Below, piece by piece: positions 7,227 through 15,781 of a stretch of DNA of 64,000 nt. The notes under the pieces are model-generated. The model did no database searches and was not told the DNA's origin. It saw only the letters and a program-made list of their open reading frames with translations. Position numbers and translations under genes: made by a program. Source of the DNA: Paenibacillus macerans (lineage in GTDB: Bacteria > Bacillota > Bacilli > Paenibacillales > Paenibacillaceae); assembly GCF_900454495.1 (NCBI RefSeq), contig NZ_UGSI01000001.1:682001-746000 (forward strand), in the 5' to 3' direction. Position 1 is the stretch's first letter; each line of letters starts with the position of its first letter.

Positions 7227-9590
7227 TTGGACAATAAAGACCAGGCTTGGCTTGAAGAGCAGCGCCGCATAGAATATGTCGCCGATCAAATCGACGCCAG
7301 AATCCGCAAACTGGAGCGGGAGGTCGGTTCGGTTCGCGGGGATGTCGTTGCCATGCGCAAAGATTTTTGGGATGAAGTGACCGTCAATTTCAGCGAGGCC
7401 GATGATGTGGGGGAAACGTCCACGAGCTTGCGGCAGCAATCCCAGGTGCTCGCGGAGCGGGAAAAAAGCCACCTGCACGCTTCCACCATGCTCGGAAAAA
7501 TGAAGCGGCTGAAAGAGTCGCCTTATTTCGGCCGCATCGATTTCGCCGAAGCAGGAGAAGCCGCGGCCGAGGCGATCTATTTGGGCATTGCCTCCCTGCT
7601 GGAAGACGGAGACGAGACATTTCTCGTTTACGATTGGCGGGCGCCGATCTCCAACCTGTATTATGACAGCGTGCCCGGGCCGGCTTCTTATGAAACCCCG
7701 TCGGGGACCATATCGGGCGAGATGAAGCTTAAACGGCAGTTCGTCATCCGCGGACGCGAACTGAGGCTTATGTTCGACACGGGCGTGACGATCGGGGACG
7801 AGCTGCTGCAGCAGGTGCTTGGGCGCAGCTCCGACGCGCAGATGAAAAGCATCGTGGCCACGATCCAGCGGGAGCAGAACCGCATCATCCGCAACGATCG
7901 CAGCCGGATGCTGATCGTGCAGGGAGCCGCGGGCAGCGGCAAAACGTCGGCGGCCTTGCAGCGCGTCGCTTATTTGCTGTATAAGCACCGCGACGTGCTG
8001 CAGGCGGATCAGATGATTTTGTTTTCTCCAAATCCGATGTTTAACAGCTATGTATCGACGGTACTGCCCGAGCTTGGGGAAGAGAACATGCAGCAAACGA
8101 CGTTCCAGGAATACCTCGAGCACCGGCTGGGCCGGGATTTCCAGCTTGAGGATCCGTTCGTCCAGATCGAATATGTCTTGTCCGCGAGGGAAGACGAGGC
8201 TTATCAAGCGCGGATCGACGCCATCCGCTTCAAATCGTCCGTTCAATACCTGGAGGCGATTGCCCGCTACAAAGAGCTGCTGGAGAAGAAGGCGATGAAG
8301 TTCAAGCCGCTGCGGTTTCAAGGGCGCGAGGTGATCGGCGCGGAGGCGATCGCCGCGCAATTTTACGGTTACGATCCGGCGATCCGGCTCGGCAACCGCT
8401 GCGAACTGCTGAAGGAGTGGCTGCTTAAAGAACTGGCCGCTTTCGGCAAAAACGAGCTGAACCAGCCGTGGGTCGAGGAGCAGATTCAACTTCTCGACAC
8501 CGAGGATTACCAGCGCGCTTACCAGCGGATGCGCCGCAAAAATCAGGGGAAGGGAGATTCCTTCAGCGACTACGAGGACGAAAAAACGATCTTGGCCAAA
8601 ATGGTCGTGAGCGACCGGCTCAAGCCGCTGCGGAAATGGGTGAAATCGCTGCGCTTCGTCGATGTGACCCGGCTGTACACGCAGCTGTTCAGCGACGTTT
8701 CCTTGTTCCGCGAAGTGCATCCGGGAGCTTTGCCGGAGCGCTGGGATGAGATTTGTTCCCAGACGCTGCGGAAAATCGCCGAAGGGGAGCTGTTTTACGA
8801 GGACATCACGCCGCTATTGTATCTGAAGGAGCTGCTCCTGGGCTTCAGATCCAATACGTCCATCCGCCATGTCATCATCGACGAGGCCCAGGATTATTCG
8901 GCATTTCAGCTGTTTTTCCTGAAGCGGCTGTTCCCGCGGGCCAAGATCACGGCTTTGGGCGATTTCAACCAGGCGATCTACGCGCACGGCTCCGTGCTGC
9001 AGGAATCCGGCCTTTTGGTGGACCTGTACGGTCCAGAGGAAACCGAGGTCATTTCGCTGACGCGCAGCTACCGTTCCACCAAGGAGATCGTCGAATTTAC
9101 GCGGGGCATGGTTCCGGGCGGAGAGCACATCGTTCCATTTAACCGGAGCGGGGAGCGTCCGCGCGTAACGGTTCTGGACACCCGGGAAGGGCTGCTCCGG
9201 GCTATAGCGGAGGAATTGAAACGCCTGGCGGAAGAAGGATACGAGTCGGTGGCGGTCATTTGCAAAACGGCCGAGCAGAGCGCGGAGGTCCAGCGGGCGC
9301 TGGAGCCGCTGTTGCCCGCGCCGCCGAAGCTGGTGAAGAAGACGACGCTCGGTTTTGAAAAAGGGGTGCAGGTAATCCCCGCCTATTTGGCCAAAGGGGT
9401 CGAATTCGACGCCGTACTGATCTATGACGCGTCGGCGGGCCAGTATTCCCGGGAGAGCGAGCGGAAGCTGTTCTATACGGCCTGTACGCGGGCGATGCAC
9501 CTTCTATATATCTACTCGCTTGGCGAGCCCAGCCCGTTTGTTACCGGCCAGGACGCCGCCCTTTACGTGAGCGAGCGGCAGCCTGTCTGA
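7227..9590 (+). CDS. helD: RNA polymerase recycling motor HelD (superfamily 1 helicase-like ATPase)
   Basis: A 787-residue UvrD/Rep-like ATPase that in Bacillus binds RNA polymerase and releases stalled complexes. An N-terminal coiled coil (about residues 1-60) is the arm that enters the secondary channel. Walker A is QGAAGSGKTSAALQR (about residue 230), Walker B VIIDEAQDYSAF (about 550), with SLTRSYRSTKEIV and FYTACTRAMHLLY as late motifs. TTG at 7227 is preferred to the in-frame TTG at 7185 because AAGGGAG lies 8 bases before it and MDNKDQAWLEEQRRIE matches HelD N-termini. The gene stands alone and is followed by a large hairpin. Confidence 0.9.
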   Translation: MDNKDQAWLEEQRRIEYVADQIDARIRKLEREVGSVRGDVVAMRKDFWDEVTVNFSEADDVGETSTSLRQQSQVLAEREKSHLHASTMLGKMKRLKESPYFGRIDFAEAGEAAAEAIYLGIASLLEDGDETFLVYDWRAPISNLYYDSVPGPASYETPSGTISGEMKLKRQFVIRGRELRLMFDTGVTIGDELLQQVLGRSSDAQMKSIVATIQREQNRIIRNDRSRMLIVQGAAGSGKTSAALQRVAYLLYKHRDVLQADQMILFSPNPMFNSYVSTVLPELGEENMQQTTFQEYLEHRLGRDFQLEDPFVQIEYVLSAREDEAYQARIDAIRFKSSVQYLEAIARYKELLEKKAMKFKPLRFQGREVIGAEAIAAQFYGYDPAIRLGNRCELLKEWLLKELAAFGKNELNQPWVEEQIQLLDTEDYQRAYQRMRRKNQGKGDSFSDYEDEKTILAKMVVSDRLKPLRKWVKSLRFVDVTRLYTQLFSDVSLFREVHPGALPERWDEICSQTLRKIAEGELFYEDITPLLYLKELLLGFRSNTSIRHVIIDEAQDYSAFQLFFLKRLFPRAKITALGDFNQAIYAHGSVLQESGLLVDLYGPEETEVISLTRSYRSTKEIVEFTRGMVPGGEHIVPFNRSGERPRVTVLDTREGLLRAIAEELKRLAEEGYESVAVICKTAEQSAEVQRALEPLLPAPPKLVKKTTLGFEKGVQVIPAYLAKGVEFDAVLIYDASAGQYSRESERKLFYTACTRAMHLLYIYSLGEPSPFVTGQDAALYVSERQPV

Positions 9591-9638
9591 AGCGGGATAA
9601 AGCGGTTTTTCGAAAGCGGGATAGCGATAATGAGAATC

Positions 9639-9748
9639 AAACGGACAACCCATCTATTTAAGTTGAAAATATGGAATCGACGGGGAAGGCTGCCTCTTTC
9701 CGTTCGATCAGTAGTTCAGCTTTTATAGATTTTGGTTGTCCGTTTTTT
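9639..9748 (+). repeat. Long imperfect inverted repeat (about 110 nt hairpin) ending in T6
   Basis: AAACGGACAACC (9639-9650) pairs with GGTTGTCCGTTT (9734-9745). Inner segments continue the pairing: AAGTTGAA with TTCAGCTT, and TCGACGG plus GGAAGG with CCTCTTTCCG plus TTCGA. The structure ends in TTTTTT, so it could be an oversized terminator for helD, a small RNA, or a palindromic insertion element. It is much larger than the other terminators in the window. Confidence 0.7.
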
Positions 9749-9793
9749 GTACGCGAATTCATAGTTCTGTAACAATAGATTGCAAATAAAATC

Positions 9794-9821
9794 TTGCGCG
9801 CGGAAACAAAACGGATACAAT
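9794..9821 (+). promoter_or_regulatory. Probable promoter of the hexuronate operon
   Basis: TTGCGC at 9794-9799 and TACAAT at 9816-9821 are 16 bases apart; an overlapping TATAAT follows. The operator-like TAACGTGAACA directly downstream (9829-9839) would let a LacI-type repressor block it. Confidence 0.5.
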
Positions 9822-9925
9822 ATAATGGTAACGTGAACATTTAAGGGTTGAGATGACCATATTGCCGGCAATTATGTGATTTTTTTCTCACCTCACCTGC
9901 GCGCAGTTGTTTTTTTTGAATCAAA

Positions 9926-9941
9926 TTGTTCACGTTAACAA
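9926..9941 (+). promoter_or_regulatory. LacI-family operator upstream of uxaC
   Basis: TTGTTCACGTTAACAA is symmetric around a central CG at all but one position pair. The same core appears inverted at 9829-9839 and, as TAACGTGTGCA, at 14151-14161 and 14219-14229 before uxaB. Conservation at both transcription starts of the pathway points to the adjacent LacI regulator (13078-14094). Confidence 0.65.
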
Positions 9942-9963
9942 TATTTAATGGGAGGATACGGAT

Positions 9964-11391
9964 GTGGTAAAGAAATTTATGGACGAGAACTTTCTTCTCT
10001 CCACCGAAACAGCCGTACGGTTATACCACGATTGGGCCAAGGACATGCCGATTATCGATTACCATTGCCACTTGAGTCCCCAGGAAATTTATGAGAACAA
10101 ACAGTTTGCCAACATTACCGAGGCCTGGCTTTATGGCGACCATTACAAATGGAGGGTAATGCGCGCAAACGGCGTGGACGAAGAGTGTATCACCGGCGCG
10201 GCCAGCGATTACGATAAGTTTTTGGCCTGGGCCCGCACCGTGCCGACCTTGATCGGCAACCCTTTGTATCATTGGACGCATCTGGAGCTGCAGCGCTTTT
10301 TCGGGGTATACGAGCTGCTGAGTGAAGAGACGGCTCCGCTGATTTGGGAGAAAGTAAACCGTCAACTGCAAGGCGAAGGGTTCGGCGCTCGGGACTTCAT
10401 TACGAAATCGAAGGTGGCTGTCGTCTGCACCACGGACGATCCGGCGGATTCGCTGGAATACCATTTCAAGATCCGCGAGCTTGCCGGTTTTGAAACCGCT
10501 GTACTGCCAAGTTTCCGTCCGGATAAAGCGCTGGAGATCAAACGCGCGACGTTCCTCCCGTGGATCGAAAAGCTGTCCGGCGTAAGCGGAGAAACCATCG
10601 CCGATTACGACCAGTTGCTTAAAGCGCTGGAAGCGCGTATCCGCTTCTTTCATTCGGCCGGGGGCCGGGTATCCGACCACGCGATCGATGTGCTTGCGTA
10701 TAAGGATGCGACGCGCGGAGAAGCCGCCGCTATATTTGCCAAGGCGCTCCGCGGGGAAGAGGTTACGGCCGAAGAGGAAGCGATGTACAAATCGCACACC
10801 CTCCGCTATATGAGCAAGCTTTATGCGGAGCTCGGCTGGGCGATGCAGCTGCACATTCACGCCCTGCGCAACAATAATACGAGGATGTTTAACCGTCTGG
10901 GACCGGATACGGGATACGATTCCATCAATGACGGGGCGATTGCCAAGCCGCTCGCGGCGTTGCTCGACGGACTCGAGCGCGAAGGCGCGCTTCCCAAGAC
11001 GATTCTTTATTCTCTGAATCCGAACGATTACCCGGTTCTCGCCAGTGTGATGGGGAGCTTCCAGGAATCCGGCGTTCCCGGTAAAATGCAGTTTGGAACA
11101 GCATGGTGGTTCAACGATCATATCGACGGAATGACCGAGCAGATGAAGACGCTGGCGAATTTGGGCGTATTGTCCGCCTTTGTCGGAATGCTTACAGACT
11201 CGCGCAGTTTTCTGTCGTATACTCGGCATGAGTACTTCCGCAGATTGCTGTGCGCGGTGCTCGGAAACTGGGTGGAGCAGGGAGAAGCGCCGGATGATAT
11301 GAAGCTGCTCGGCAAAATGGTGCAAAATATTTGCTATGAAAACGCCAAACGCTATTTTGCTTTTCCGGCCATGGCGACGTTCCCGGGTTAA
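9964..11391 (+). CDS. uxaC: Glucuronate/galacturonate isomerase
   Basis: Cytoplasmic isomerase that converts D-galacturonate to tagaturonate and D-glucuronate to fructuronate, the first step of hexuronate use. At 475 residues it has the usual family length. The metal-binding DYHCHLSPQEI is near residue 30, and AWWFNDHIDGM and GMLTDSRSFLSYTRHEYFRR are conserved C-terminal blocks. GTG at 9964 is 8 bases after GGGAGG; the ATG five codons later is too far from it. It leads a locus with transporter, regulator, uxaB and uxaA. Confidence 0.95.
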   Translation: MVKKFMDENFLLSTETAVRLYHDWAKDMPIIDYHCHLSPQEIYENKQFANITEAWLYGDHYKWRVMRANGVDEECITGAASDYDKFLAWARTVPTLIGNPLYHWTHLELQRFFGVYELLSEETAPLIWEKVNRQLQGEGFGARDFITKSKVAVVCTTDDPADSLEYHFKIRELAGFETAVLPSFRPDKALEIKRATFLPWIEKLSGVSGETIADYDQLLKALEARIRFFHSAGGRVSDHAIDVLAYKDATRGEAAAIFAKALRGEEVTAEEEAMYKSHTLRYMSKLYAELGWAMQLHIHALRNNNTRMFNRLGPDTGYDSINDGAIAKPLAALLDGLEREGALPKTILYSLNPNDYPVLASVMGSFQESGVPGKMQFGTAWWFNDHIDGMTEQMKTLANLGVLSAFVGMLTDSRSFLSYTRHEYFRRLLCAVLGNWVEQGEAPDDMKLLGKMVQNICYENAKRYFAFPAMATFPG

Positions 11392-11421
11392 GGGCGGCGG
11401 TTCGAAGCCTTTTGCCGCTAT

Positions 11422-11460
11422 CTTTTGCCCTAATGTGAATACCGCAAAAGAGGGCAAAAG
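11422..11460 (+). other. Intercistronic hairpin between uxaC and the symporter
   Basis: CTTTTGCCCT (11422-11431) pairs perfectly with AGGGCAAAAG (11451-11460). There is no T-tract, so it is more likely an mRNA processing or stability element than a terminator. Just downstream, GTGAATATTTTCAC (11513-11526) is a second palindrome close to the symporter start. Confidence 0.45.
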
Positions 11461-11561
11461 GCTGCGAATAAGCCGCTTTAACCGGAAAATACCGCCCGCT
11501 GCAAATTTACAAGTGAATATTTTCACATTTATTTTCACACAAATAGAAAGAAGGATAGCAT

Positions 11562-12956
11562 ATGGGAGTGGCTGTTGCTGAACAAGCGGAAACCCTGAAC
11601 AACACGGGGAGCCCTAATCGGGGTATTGGATTAAAAGAGAAGATTTCCTACGGTTTGGGCGACTTTGGAAACGGATTCATGTTTGACCTTGGACAATTGT
11701 ATTTGTTGAAATACTTTACCGACGTCGCGGGGATTTCCTCGCAAGCGGCGGCGGGCATCTTTCTGGTGAGCAAATTATTTGCCGCTTTTGTCGATCCGAT
11801 CGTCGGCTCTTCCATCGATTACCGCAAAAAAATCGGCCCCCGGGGCAAATTCAGACCGTTTTTGCTGTACGGTAGCTTCGTGCTCGCCGTGCTGACGGTT
11901 CTGACGTTTATTAGCCCGGGACTTTCTTCCGGCGGCAATTTGATTTACGCTTACGCCTCTTATATGATCTGGGGCATCGGCTATTCTTTCGTAAATATTC
12001 CTTACGGTTCTTTGGGGGCGGCCATTACGCAGGACACCAAAGAACGGGCGTCGCTGTCTTCCTTCCGGCAGGCCGGCTCGCTGGGCGCGTTGTTTGTGAC
12101 GAGCGTTGTCGTCATGCCGCTGATCGTCCGCTTCCCGAACGAAAAAATCGGGTATCCGGTCGTGATGGGACTGATGTCCGTCATCGGAGTCATTGCCTTC
12201 TTCTTTTGCTACCGCGGAACCAAGGAGCGGATCGTAAAGCAGGCGGCTCCGCAGGAAAAACTGACCTTCATGACGATCGTCCGCACCTTCATCTCCAATA
12301 AACCGCTGCTGGTTTTGGTGCTGATGACGATTTTTACGATTTCCGCCTACAACTTGAAATCGGCGATGCTGGTGTATTTCGCGGAATATAACCTGGGCAA
12401 TGTGGAACTCATGGCTTATATGAACTTCATCATCATCGGTTCTTCTTTTATCGGCGTGCTTTTCCTGCCTAAGCTGGTCGCTAAATTCGGCAAGAAGAAA
12501 ACGGCTTTGATCGGGATGGCCGTCAGCGTTGCCGCCGATCTGCTGAACTTCTTTATGCCGTCCAATGTGGTGGTTTTTACGGTGCTCGCAAGCATAGCTT
12601 TTATCGGCATCAGCATTCCGAACGGCGTAACCTGGGCCTTCGTCTCCGACATTATCGATTACGGGGAATGGGTGTCCGGCGAACGCAAAGAGGGAACGAC
12701 CTACTCGCTGTTTAACTTCTCGCGGAAGCTGGCGCAGTCGCTGTCCGGATTCCTTTCCGGGATCGGTCTCTGGCTGGTGGGGTATGTCCCCAATGTGGCC
12801 CAGAAGGCGGGCACTTTAGTCGGCATCAAGGGACTGCTGCTGCTCTATCCGGCGGTGGCTTTAACGCTGGCGGCGCTGGTCATCGGTTACATGTATAAAC
12901 TGACGGACAAAAAACACGAGCAGATCGTACAGGAGCTGCAAGCGGCCGGCAAATAA
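11562..12956 (+). CDS. GPH-family sugar:cation symporter (probable hexuronide/hexuronate importer)
   Basis: A 464-residue, roughly 12-helix transporter of the glycoside-pentoside-hexuronide family (MelB/XylP/UidB relatives). Family marks are EKISYGLGDFGNGFMFDLG at the N-terminus, DPIVGSSIDYRKKIGPRGKFRP in the first cytoplasmic loop and SDIIDYGEWVSGERKEGTTY in the second half. Its place between uxaC and the regulator indicates import of galacturonate, glucuronate or their oligomers. ATG at 11562 follows AGAAAGAAGGATAGC. The substrate is inferred from context only. Confidence 0.85.
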   Translation: MGVAVAEQAETLNNTGSPNRGIGLKEKISYGLGDFGNGFMFDLGQLYLLKYFTDVAGISSQAAAGIFLVSKLFAAFVDPIVGSSIDYRKKIGPRGKFRPFLLYGSFVLAVLTVLTFISPGLSSGGNLIYAYASYMIWGIGYSFVNIPYGSLGAAITQDTKERASLSSFRQAGSLGALFVTSVVVMPLIVRFPNEKIGYPVVMGLMSVIGVIAFFFCYRGTKERIVKQAAPQEKLTFMTIVRTFISNKPLLVLVLMTIFTISAYNLKSAMLVYFAEYNLGNVELMAYMNFIIIGSSFIGVLFLPKLVAKFGKKKTALIGMAVSVAADLLNFFMPSNVVVFTVLASIAFIGISIPNGVTWAFVSDIIDYGEWVSGERKEGTTYSLFNFSRKLAQSLSGFLSGIGLWLVGYVPNVAQKAGTLVGIKGLLLLYPAVALTLAALVIGYMYKLTDKKHEQIVQELQAAGK

Positions 12957-13077
12957 GAAAAATGTGTGAATGTGTTCCCCAAGTCTTATGAGGCGTTTAT
13001 CTGCTTGCCCGGATTATGCTATTGTTAAAAGAAAATACGGCAAGTACAGGATGCTTGATAAGAGAGGGCTCATTCGT

Positions 13078-14094
13078 ATGACAGTAACGATTAAAGATCT
13101 CGCCAAGCTGGCGAACGTATCCCATACAACGGTATCCCGGGCTTTGAACAACAGCCCGTTCATCAAGGAAGAAACGAAACGTAAAATAATGGAACTCGCG
13201 GCGCAAATGAACTATACGCCAAACGTCAACGCCAAAAGCCTGGTGATGCAGAGGTCGTACACGATCGGCCTGTTTTTTACCAGTTTAAAAAGAGGGACCT
13301 CCTCGAGCTTTTTTGCCGACGCGATGAGCGGCGTCAATCAGGTGATCGATGTCGAATACAATTTGTTTACGCGCGGCATCGAAGATTACGCGGATTATGC
13401 CTCGATCCACCGCAAACGGTTTGACGGCATTATCGTGATGAGTCAAAGCGAGTCGGACAACGCGTTTATTTACCATGTGCTGCAGCAGGAGATTCCGCTC
13501 GTGGTCCTGAACCGCCAAGTGGCGGATTCGCGGATTATCAATATTTTGTCGGATGACAAGGAAGGGGCGTACGCGGCGGGAAAACATCTGATCGCCGCAG
13601 GCCATACGCGCATCGCCATGATCGAAGGAGTCGAGGGATTCAAGTCGACGCAGCAAAGAAGGGAAGGACTGCTGAATGCGCTGATCGACAGCGGCATTCC
13701 GATCGTCGGCGATTATTTTGTGCATGGGCGTTATGATATGGAAAGCGGGTTCCAGGCCATGCTGGATTTGCTTAAGCTCGAGCAGCCTCCCACCGCCGTG
13801 TTCTGCGCCAATGACGATATGGCGATCGGGGCGATGAAAGCCGCGTTTGAGCGGGGAAAAAGAGTGCCGGAGGACATCTCGGTGATCGGCTTTGACGATA
13901 TTGAGTTTGCGCAGTTCACCACGCCGTCGCTGACCACCATTAAACGGCCGATCGAAGAGATCAGCGCCGAGGGCGCGCGTAAGCTGCTTCGGCTGATCGA
14001 CGATCCGTCGGCCGCGGGAGAGACGCTGTTCCTGAAGACGGAGCTGATGCGGCGGAATTCCACCGCTAAGCCGGCTGGGCTGGAGGCGATTTAA
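13078..14094 (+). CDS. LacI-family transcriptional regulator of hexuronate genes
   Basis: A 338-residue repressor: the LacI helix-turn-helix TIKDLAKLANVSHTTVSRAL is at residues 3-22, followed by a periplasmic-binding-protein-like effector domain (VIGFDDIEFAQFTTPSLTTI near residue 280). ATG at 13078 is chosen although the frame is open further upstream, because LacI proteins start a few residues before the HTH and AGAGAGGG precedes it. It lies between the symporter and uxaB and probably binds the TAACGTG-type sites before uxaC and uxaB. It is functionally analogous to Bacillus ExuR; the inducer is presumably a hexuronate. Confidence 0.88.
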   Translation: MTVTIKDLAKLANVSHTTVSRALNNSPFIKEETKRKIMELAAQMNYTPNVNAKSLVMQRSYTIGLFFTSLKRGTSSSFFADAMSGVNQVIDVEYNLFTRGIEDYADYASIHRKRFDGIIVMSQSESDNAFIYHVLQQEIPLVVLNRQVADSRIINILSDDKEGAYAAGKHLIAAGHTRIAMIEGVEGFKSTQQRREGLLNALIDSGIPIVGDYFVHGRYDMESGFQAMLDLLKLEQPPTAVFCANDDMAIGAMKAAFERGKRVPEDISVIGFDDIEFAQFTTPSLTTIKRPIEEISAEGARKLLRLIDDPSAAGETLFLKTELMRRNSTAKPAGLEAI

Positions 14095-14103
14095 CTTTAG
14101 GTT

Positions 14104-14133
14104 GGACCGGTTGCTTAGCTGTAACCGGTCGTC
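14104..14133 (+). other. Hairpin after the LacI regulator gene
   Basis: GGACCGGTT (14104-14112) pairs with AACCGGTC(G)TCC (14123-14133). A weak terminator is possible, but only TCTATTTT follows at a distance. Confidence 0.4.
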
Positions 14134-14147
14134 CAATCGCCGGTCTA

Positions 14148-14231
14148 TTTTAACGTGTGCATAATTTGTGAACATATTGATGATTCGATTGATTTACTTT
14201 AATAGTTTGTTAATATGTTAACGTGTGCAAT
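14148..14231 (+). promoter_or_regulatory. Operator region of uxaB: two TAACGTGTGCA sites
   Basis: TTTTAACGTGTGCATAA (14148-14164) and ATGTTAACGTGTGCAAT (14215-14231) share a core with the operators before uxaC. Their spacing could permit looping or overlap with the uxaB promoter. The region is AT-rich, in contrast to the surrounding coding DNA. Confidence 0.55.
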
Positions 14232-14289
14232 TATGAATCAATATATATTCGAATGATCTTATAGTCTGATGCGATGGAGGAGTTTTAAG

Positions 14290-15765
14290 ATGAATCGATT
14301 AACGCAAGCTATGGCGCCGGGGCGCGCTGTTCGTCCGGCGAAAGTGCTGCAGTTTGGGGAAGGCAACTTTTTGCGGGCTTTTGTCGATTGGCAGATCGAT
14401 ATCATGAACAAGAAAACCGGTTTTAACGGAAACGTAGTAATCGTCCAACCTCTGCCGGCCGGGCTGGCCGAGGCGCTGAACGAGCAGGACGGACTTTATA
14501 CCGTTTATCTGGAAGGGATGAAGGAGGGACGCCCTGTCCGGGAGCATTCATTGATCGAGTCGGTGGCCCGGGGCATCAATCCCTACAGCGAATACGAGGC
14601 TTATGCCAAACTGGCGGAAAATCCCGATCTGCGCTTTATTATCTCCAATACGACGGAGGCGGGGATCGCTTTTGCCCCGGCGGACCGGCTGGAGGATCAG
14701 CCGCAATCCAGCTATCCCGGCAAATTGACCGCGTTGTTGCACCGCCGTTACCAATACTTTGGCGGCGACCGGTCCAAAGGCTTCATTATCATTCCTTGCG
14801 AACTTATCGACCGCAACGGCGATGAGCTGAAAGCGATCGTGCTGAAGTATGCCGAACTTTGGAACCTGGGCGCCGATTTTGTAAACTGGCTGCATGAAGC
14901 CAACACGTTTTGCTGCAGCCTGGTCGACCGGATTGTGCCGGGGTATCCGAAGGAACGGATCGGGGAAATTACGGAAGAGCTGGGGTATGAGGACCGGTTT
15001 GTCGTTGTGGGGGAGCAGTTCCATCTGTGGGTGATCGAGGGGCCGCAATGGATCAAGGAGGAATTTCCGGCGGAGCTTGCGGGACTGCAAGTGCTGGTGG
15101 TGGACGATATGACTCCGTACCGGACCCGCAAAGTGAGAATACTGAACGGGGCGCATACCGCCTTAACCCCGGTGGCTTACCTTTACGGGCTAGACACGGT
15201 GGGCGAAAGCGTCGATCACCCGGTCGTCGGAAAATTCGTAGAGTCGCTGATTTATGACGAAATCATTCCCACCCTGGAGCTGCCGAAGGAGGAACTGCAG
15301 TCGTTCGCGGCGGCGGTGCTTGAACGGTTCCGCAATCCTTTTGTCCGCCATTACTTAATGAGCATTGCGCTGAATTCCGTGTCCAAATTCAAAACCCGGG
15401 ACCTGCCGACATTGCTAACCTATTCCAAAGAGCAGGGGAAATTGCCAAGGAAGCTTACGTTTGCGTTCGCCGCGCTGCTGGCGTTCTACAAAGGAAAACG
15501 CGGCGGGGAGCCGATCGAGCTTGCGGACGACCGGGATGTGCTGGATCAATTTGCCGCATTGTGGCGGGTTTGCGACGGTTCCCGTGAAGCCGTCCGGCGT
15601 CTTGTGGCCGAGGTTCTTGCCTCGAAGGAACGCTGGGGCATGGATTTGAACGAGGTGAACGGGCTGGCCGGCCAATTGGCGGAAGATTTATATCATATCG
15701 AATCGGCAGGTATGGTACGGGCGCTGGAAGATTTGCTTGGGGCATCCGCCGGTGCCGAGCAATGA
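14290..15765 (+). CDS. uxaB: Tagaturonate reductase (altronate oxidoreductase)
   Basis: NADH-dependent enzyme of the mannitol dehydrogenase family that reduces tagaturonate to altronate. At 491 residues it has family length. The N-terminal Rossmann segment contains LQFGEGNFLRAFVDWQ, and the C-terminal domain contains the conserved ILNGAHTALTPVAYL (about residue 290) and FRNPFVRHYLMSIALNSVSK. ATG at 14290 is taken because GGAGGAG lies 8 bases upstream; the earlier in-frame start at 14269 lies before that site. It is followed directly by uxaA, 16 bases downstream. Confidence 0.92.
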   Translation: MNRLTQAMAPGRAVRPAKVLQFGEGNFLRAFVDWQIDIMNKKTGFNGNVVIVQPLPAGLAEALNEQDGLYTVYLEGMKEGRPVREHSLIESVARGINPYSEYEAYAKLAENPDLRFIISNTTEAGIAFAPADRLEDQPQSSYPGKLTALLHRRYQYFGGDRSKGFIIIPCELIDRNGDELKAIVLKYAELWNLGADFVNWLHEANTFCCSLVDRIVPGYPKERIGEITEELGYEDRFVVVGEQFHLWVIEGPQWIKEEFPAELAGLQVLVVDDMTPYRTRKVRILNGAHTALTPVAYLYGLDTVGESVDHPVVGKFVESLIYDEIIPTLELPKEELQSFAAAVLERFRNPFVRHYLMSIALNSVSKFKTRDLPTLLTYSKEQGKLPRKLTFAFAALLAFYKGKRGGEPIELADDRDVLDQFAALWRVCDGSREAVRRLVAEVLASKERWGMDLNEVNGLAGQLAEDLYHIESAGMVRALEDLLGASAGAEQ

Positions 15766-15781
15766 CCGGGAGGGGCTGCGA

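Noticed and set aside
7173..8720. A 515-codon minus-strand frame opposite helD
   Set aside because: The plus frame has complete helicase motifs; the minus frame has no recognisable domain or start signals.
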